From: Kitagawia praeruptora
Lineage: Eukaryota; Streptophyta; Magnoliopsida; Apiales; Apiaceae
Assembly (NCBI GenBank): GCA_037693485.1
Contig: JAVIWW010000048.1
Span: 124,001 to 188,000 of the forward strand
Direction: 5' to 3'
Length of the DNA: 64,000 nt
The notes under the pieces were generated by a model that saw only the letters and a list, made by a program, of their open reading frames with translations, was not told the origin of the DNA and searched no databases. Every line of letters starts with the position of its first letter. Within the stretch, counting starts at the first letter, position 1. A program made the translations under genes and the position numbers. Positions 62,801 through 64,000 of this stretch are shown here, piece after piece.

Positions 62801-64000
62801 ATTATTTTGATATTCATTTAATGTTTTATTTACTTAATGAATATTATTTTAAAATATTCAGTTGAAGTTCTAATTACTTATGGAATATTGTTTTGAATAT
62901 TTCTTTAAAGTTTTGATTACTAAATGAATATTAATTGGATATTCATTTAGAATACTATTTATTTAATGAATATTATTTTCAAATATTCATTTAAGGTTTG
63001 ATTTACTTAATGATCATTACTTTAAATATTTATTTGAGTTTATCTATTTATCGAATATCATCTTGAATATTCATTAGAAGTTTTATTTATTTAATGAATA
63101 TTATTTTGAATATTCATTTAAGAAGAGATTTATTAATAAATAATTTTATATATTCATTCGAGGATTACTTACGAGTAATATTATGATTTAAAAATAGTCC
63201 TTAATTATTATTGATTTAATAAATATTCTTGGAATATTTATGTAAATTCTTTTAAATTCTCTTTATAATGATTTATATCATACAAAGATTTTCTTTCACC
63301 TTCAGATATGGTGTAAAATATTTCGGAATATCTTATGACTATTTATATCAAGGGGAGGTTCCTAAACTTTAATTTCATTTAAATCTATCTTAAAGAAGAT
63401 TTAAATACTCGCTCAACTTCCAAACGTATATAAGGGGACCTCACTTGAACGATGTTATTTATTGGACTGCCCGGTCCTATACTTGCTAAAACTATCTTGT
63501 CACTCACATCTTGATTCTTTCAAGCATCGATATGAGTCTTTTGGTTACCTCCTCAACGCTCGAGGGGTATGATTGATGTAACAAGTTTATATCCATTAAC
63601 AAGCATCAGCTTGGGAAATATTGGTGAATTTTCCTTTCCAATTAGATACGACTACTTTGTGGAGTCCTATCAACAAGTGTTATACTTGGGGAAAAGGGGA
63701 ACGAACTTTACGTTTCAGAGTCATGGATGATATTCGAACTAGGAGACGCGTAAGTGGCCGAGTGGCACCGGTCCAGCAATAGCCCCACCGTTGGCTGAGG
63801 AGTTCCAGAGGGCGGTAGATAAGTAATTCCGTCGGAGCTACCTTCTACATGTAGAGAACGACTGATGAGATGCATGACATACGACTGATCATCGTAAACG
63901 TCAGGGCATCTGGCGCGGCAATGCTCCCGTATTAGTTCATCTTCTAAAAGTGAGAAATTTCTACAACACTGTTGGTGTTGGCAATGTGAAAAAGTGTTGA
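59895..64000 (+). repeat. Y 3' LTR, first 4106 bp (truncated by window)
   Basis: It follows Y's 5' LTR (33888 onward) nearly base for base. The palindrome array is at about 62530-63160, the TATA-like element at 63427-63435, and the start of the antisense-frame block is visible before the window ends. Confidence 0.95.

Larger units (their letters stand above)
33888..64000 (+). mobile_element. LTR retrotransposon Y (plus strand), split by nested element Z, right end outside window
   Basis: Y's parts are: 5' LTR 33888-38622 plus 54223-54258, primer site 54263-54273, internal 54259-59894, PPT 59882-59894, and 3' LTR from 59895 past the window edge. Without Z and one GTAAC copy the 5' LTR is 4771 bp. 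The 5' and 3' LTRs share the diagnostic AATAATATGGGAATGAATAG near their start, and I noticed about five substitutions over the comparable 4.1 kb. Y sits in the X3 LTR. Its left flank is CTTGG (33883-33887), and the matching copy would be beyond the window. Confidence 0.93.

Noticed and set aside
1..64000. tRNA, rRNA or other structured RNA genes
   Set aside because: No cloverleaf-like or rRNA-like sequence was seen. The tRNA-Met matches are only the 11-13-base primer sites.

Overview
This is repeat-only plant nuclear DNA. The telomere-type repeat TTTAGGG, a Stowaway MITE, a CACTA (TNP2-type) transposase relic and long LTR retrotransposons primed by initiator tRNA-Met all point to a large, repeat-rich angiosperm genome. 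I cannot name the species. No ordinary host gene could be supported. Nearly every open frame in the window is a short chance frame inside an LTR or a decayed internal region.

Layout, left to right. (1) 1-11845: minus-strand LTR retrotransposon 'X1', running off the left edge (3' LTR 1-1408, internal 1409-6520, 5' LTR 6521-11845). (2) 11846-14781: a non-LTR island holding a CACTA transposase pseudogene (minus strand) split by a 256-bp Stowaway MITE. (3) 14782-28494: an interstitial TTTAGGG array split by a complete 13-kb minus-strand LTR retrotransposon 'X2' (15094-28109) flanked by the 5-bp duplication TTTAG. (4) 28492-29531: a minus-strand segment whose poly(A) tail abuts the C-rich telomere-like strand. 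It looks like a LINE 3' end and carries an unrecognised 240-codon frame. (5) 29532-33887: a minus-strand LTR 'X3' of the X1 family, broken by the next insertion. (6) 33888-64000: plus-strand element 'Y' of the same family, running off the right edge, with a complete plus-strand element 'Z' (38623-54217) nested 36 bp from the end of Y's 5' LTR and flanked by GTAAC. The X3/Y/Z stack is three layers deep and made of one family.

The X1/X3/Y/Z family has very long LTRs (about 4.8-5.3 kb) and a decayed 5.1-5.6-kb internal region. A remnant of a Ty3/gypsy RNase H is the only pol trace I recognise. The paired LTRs of X1, Y and Z are nearly identical, so copies without working proteins moved recently. 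They are best read as a non-autonomous family mobilised in trans. X2 belongs to a second family (LTR about 4.56 kb, internal about 3.9 kb) that shares with the first a PPT-adjacent hairpin with a covarying base pair and a noncoding internal module.

The observations most worth following are the same-family nested insertion, the recently active but protein-less family, the poly(A)/telomere-repeat junction, the covarying hairpin, and the mosaic LTRs.
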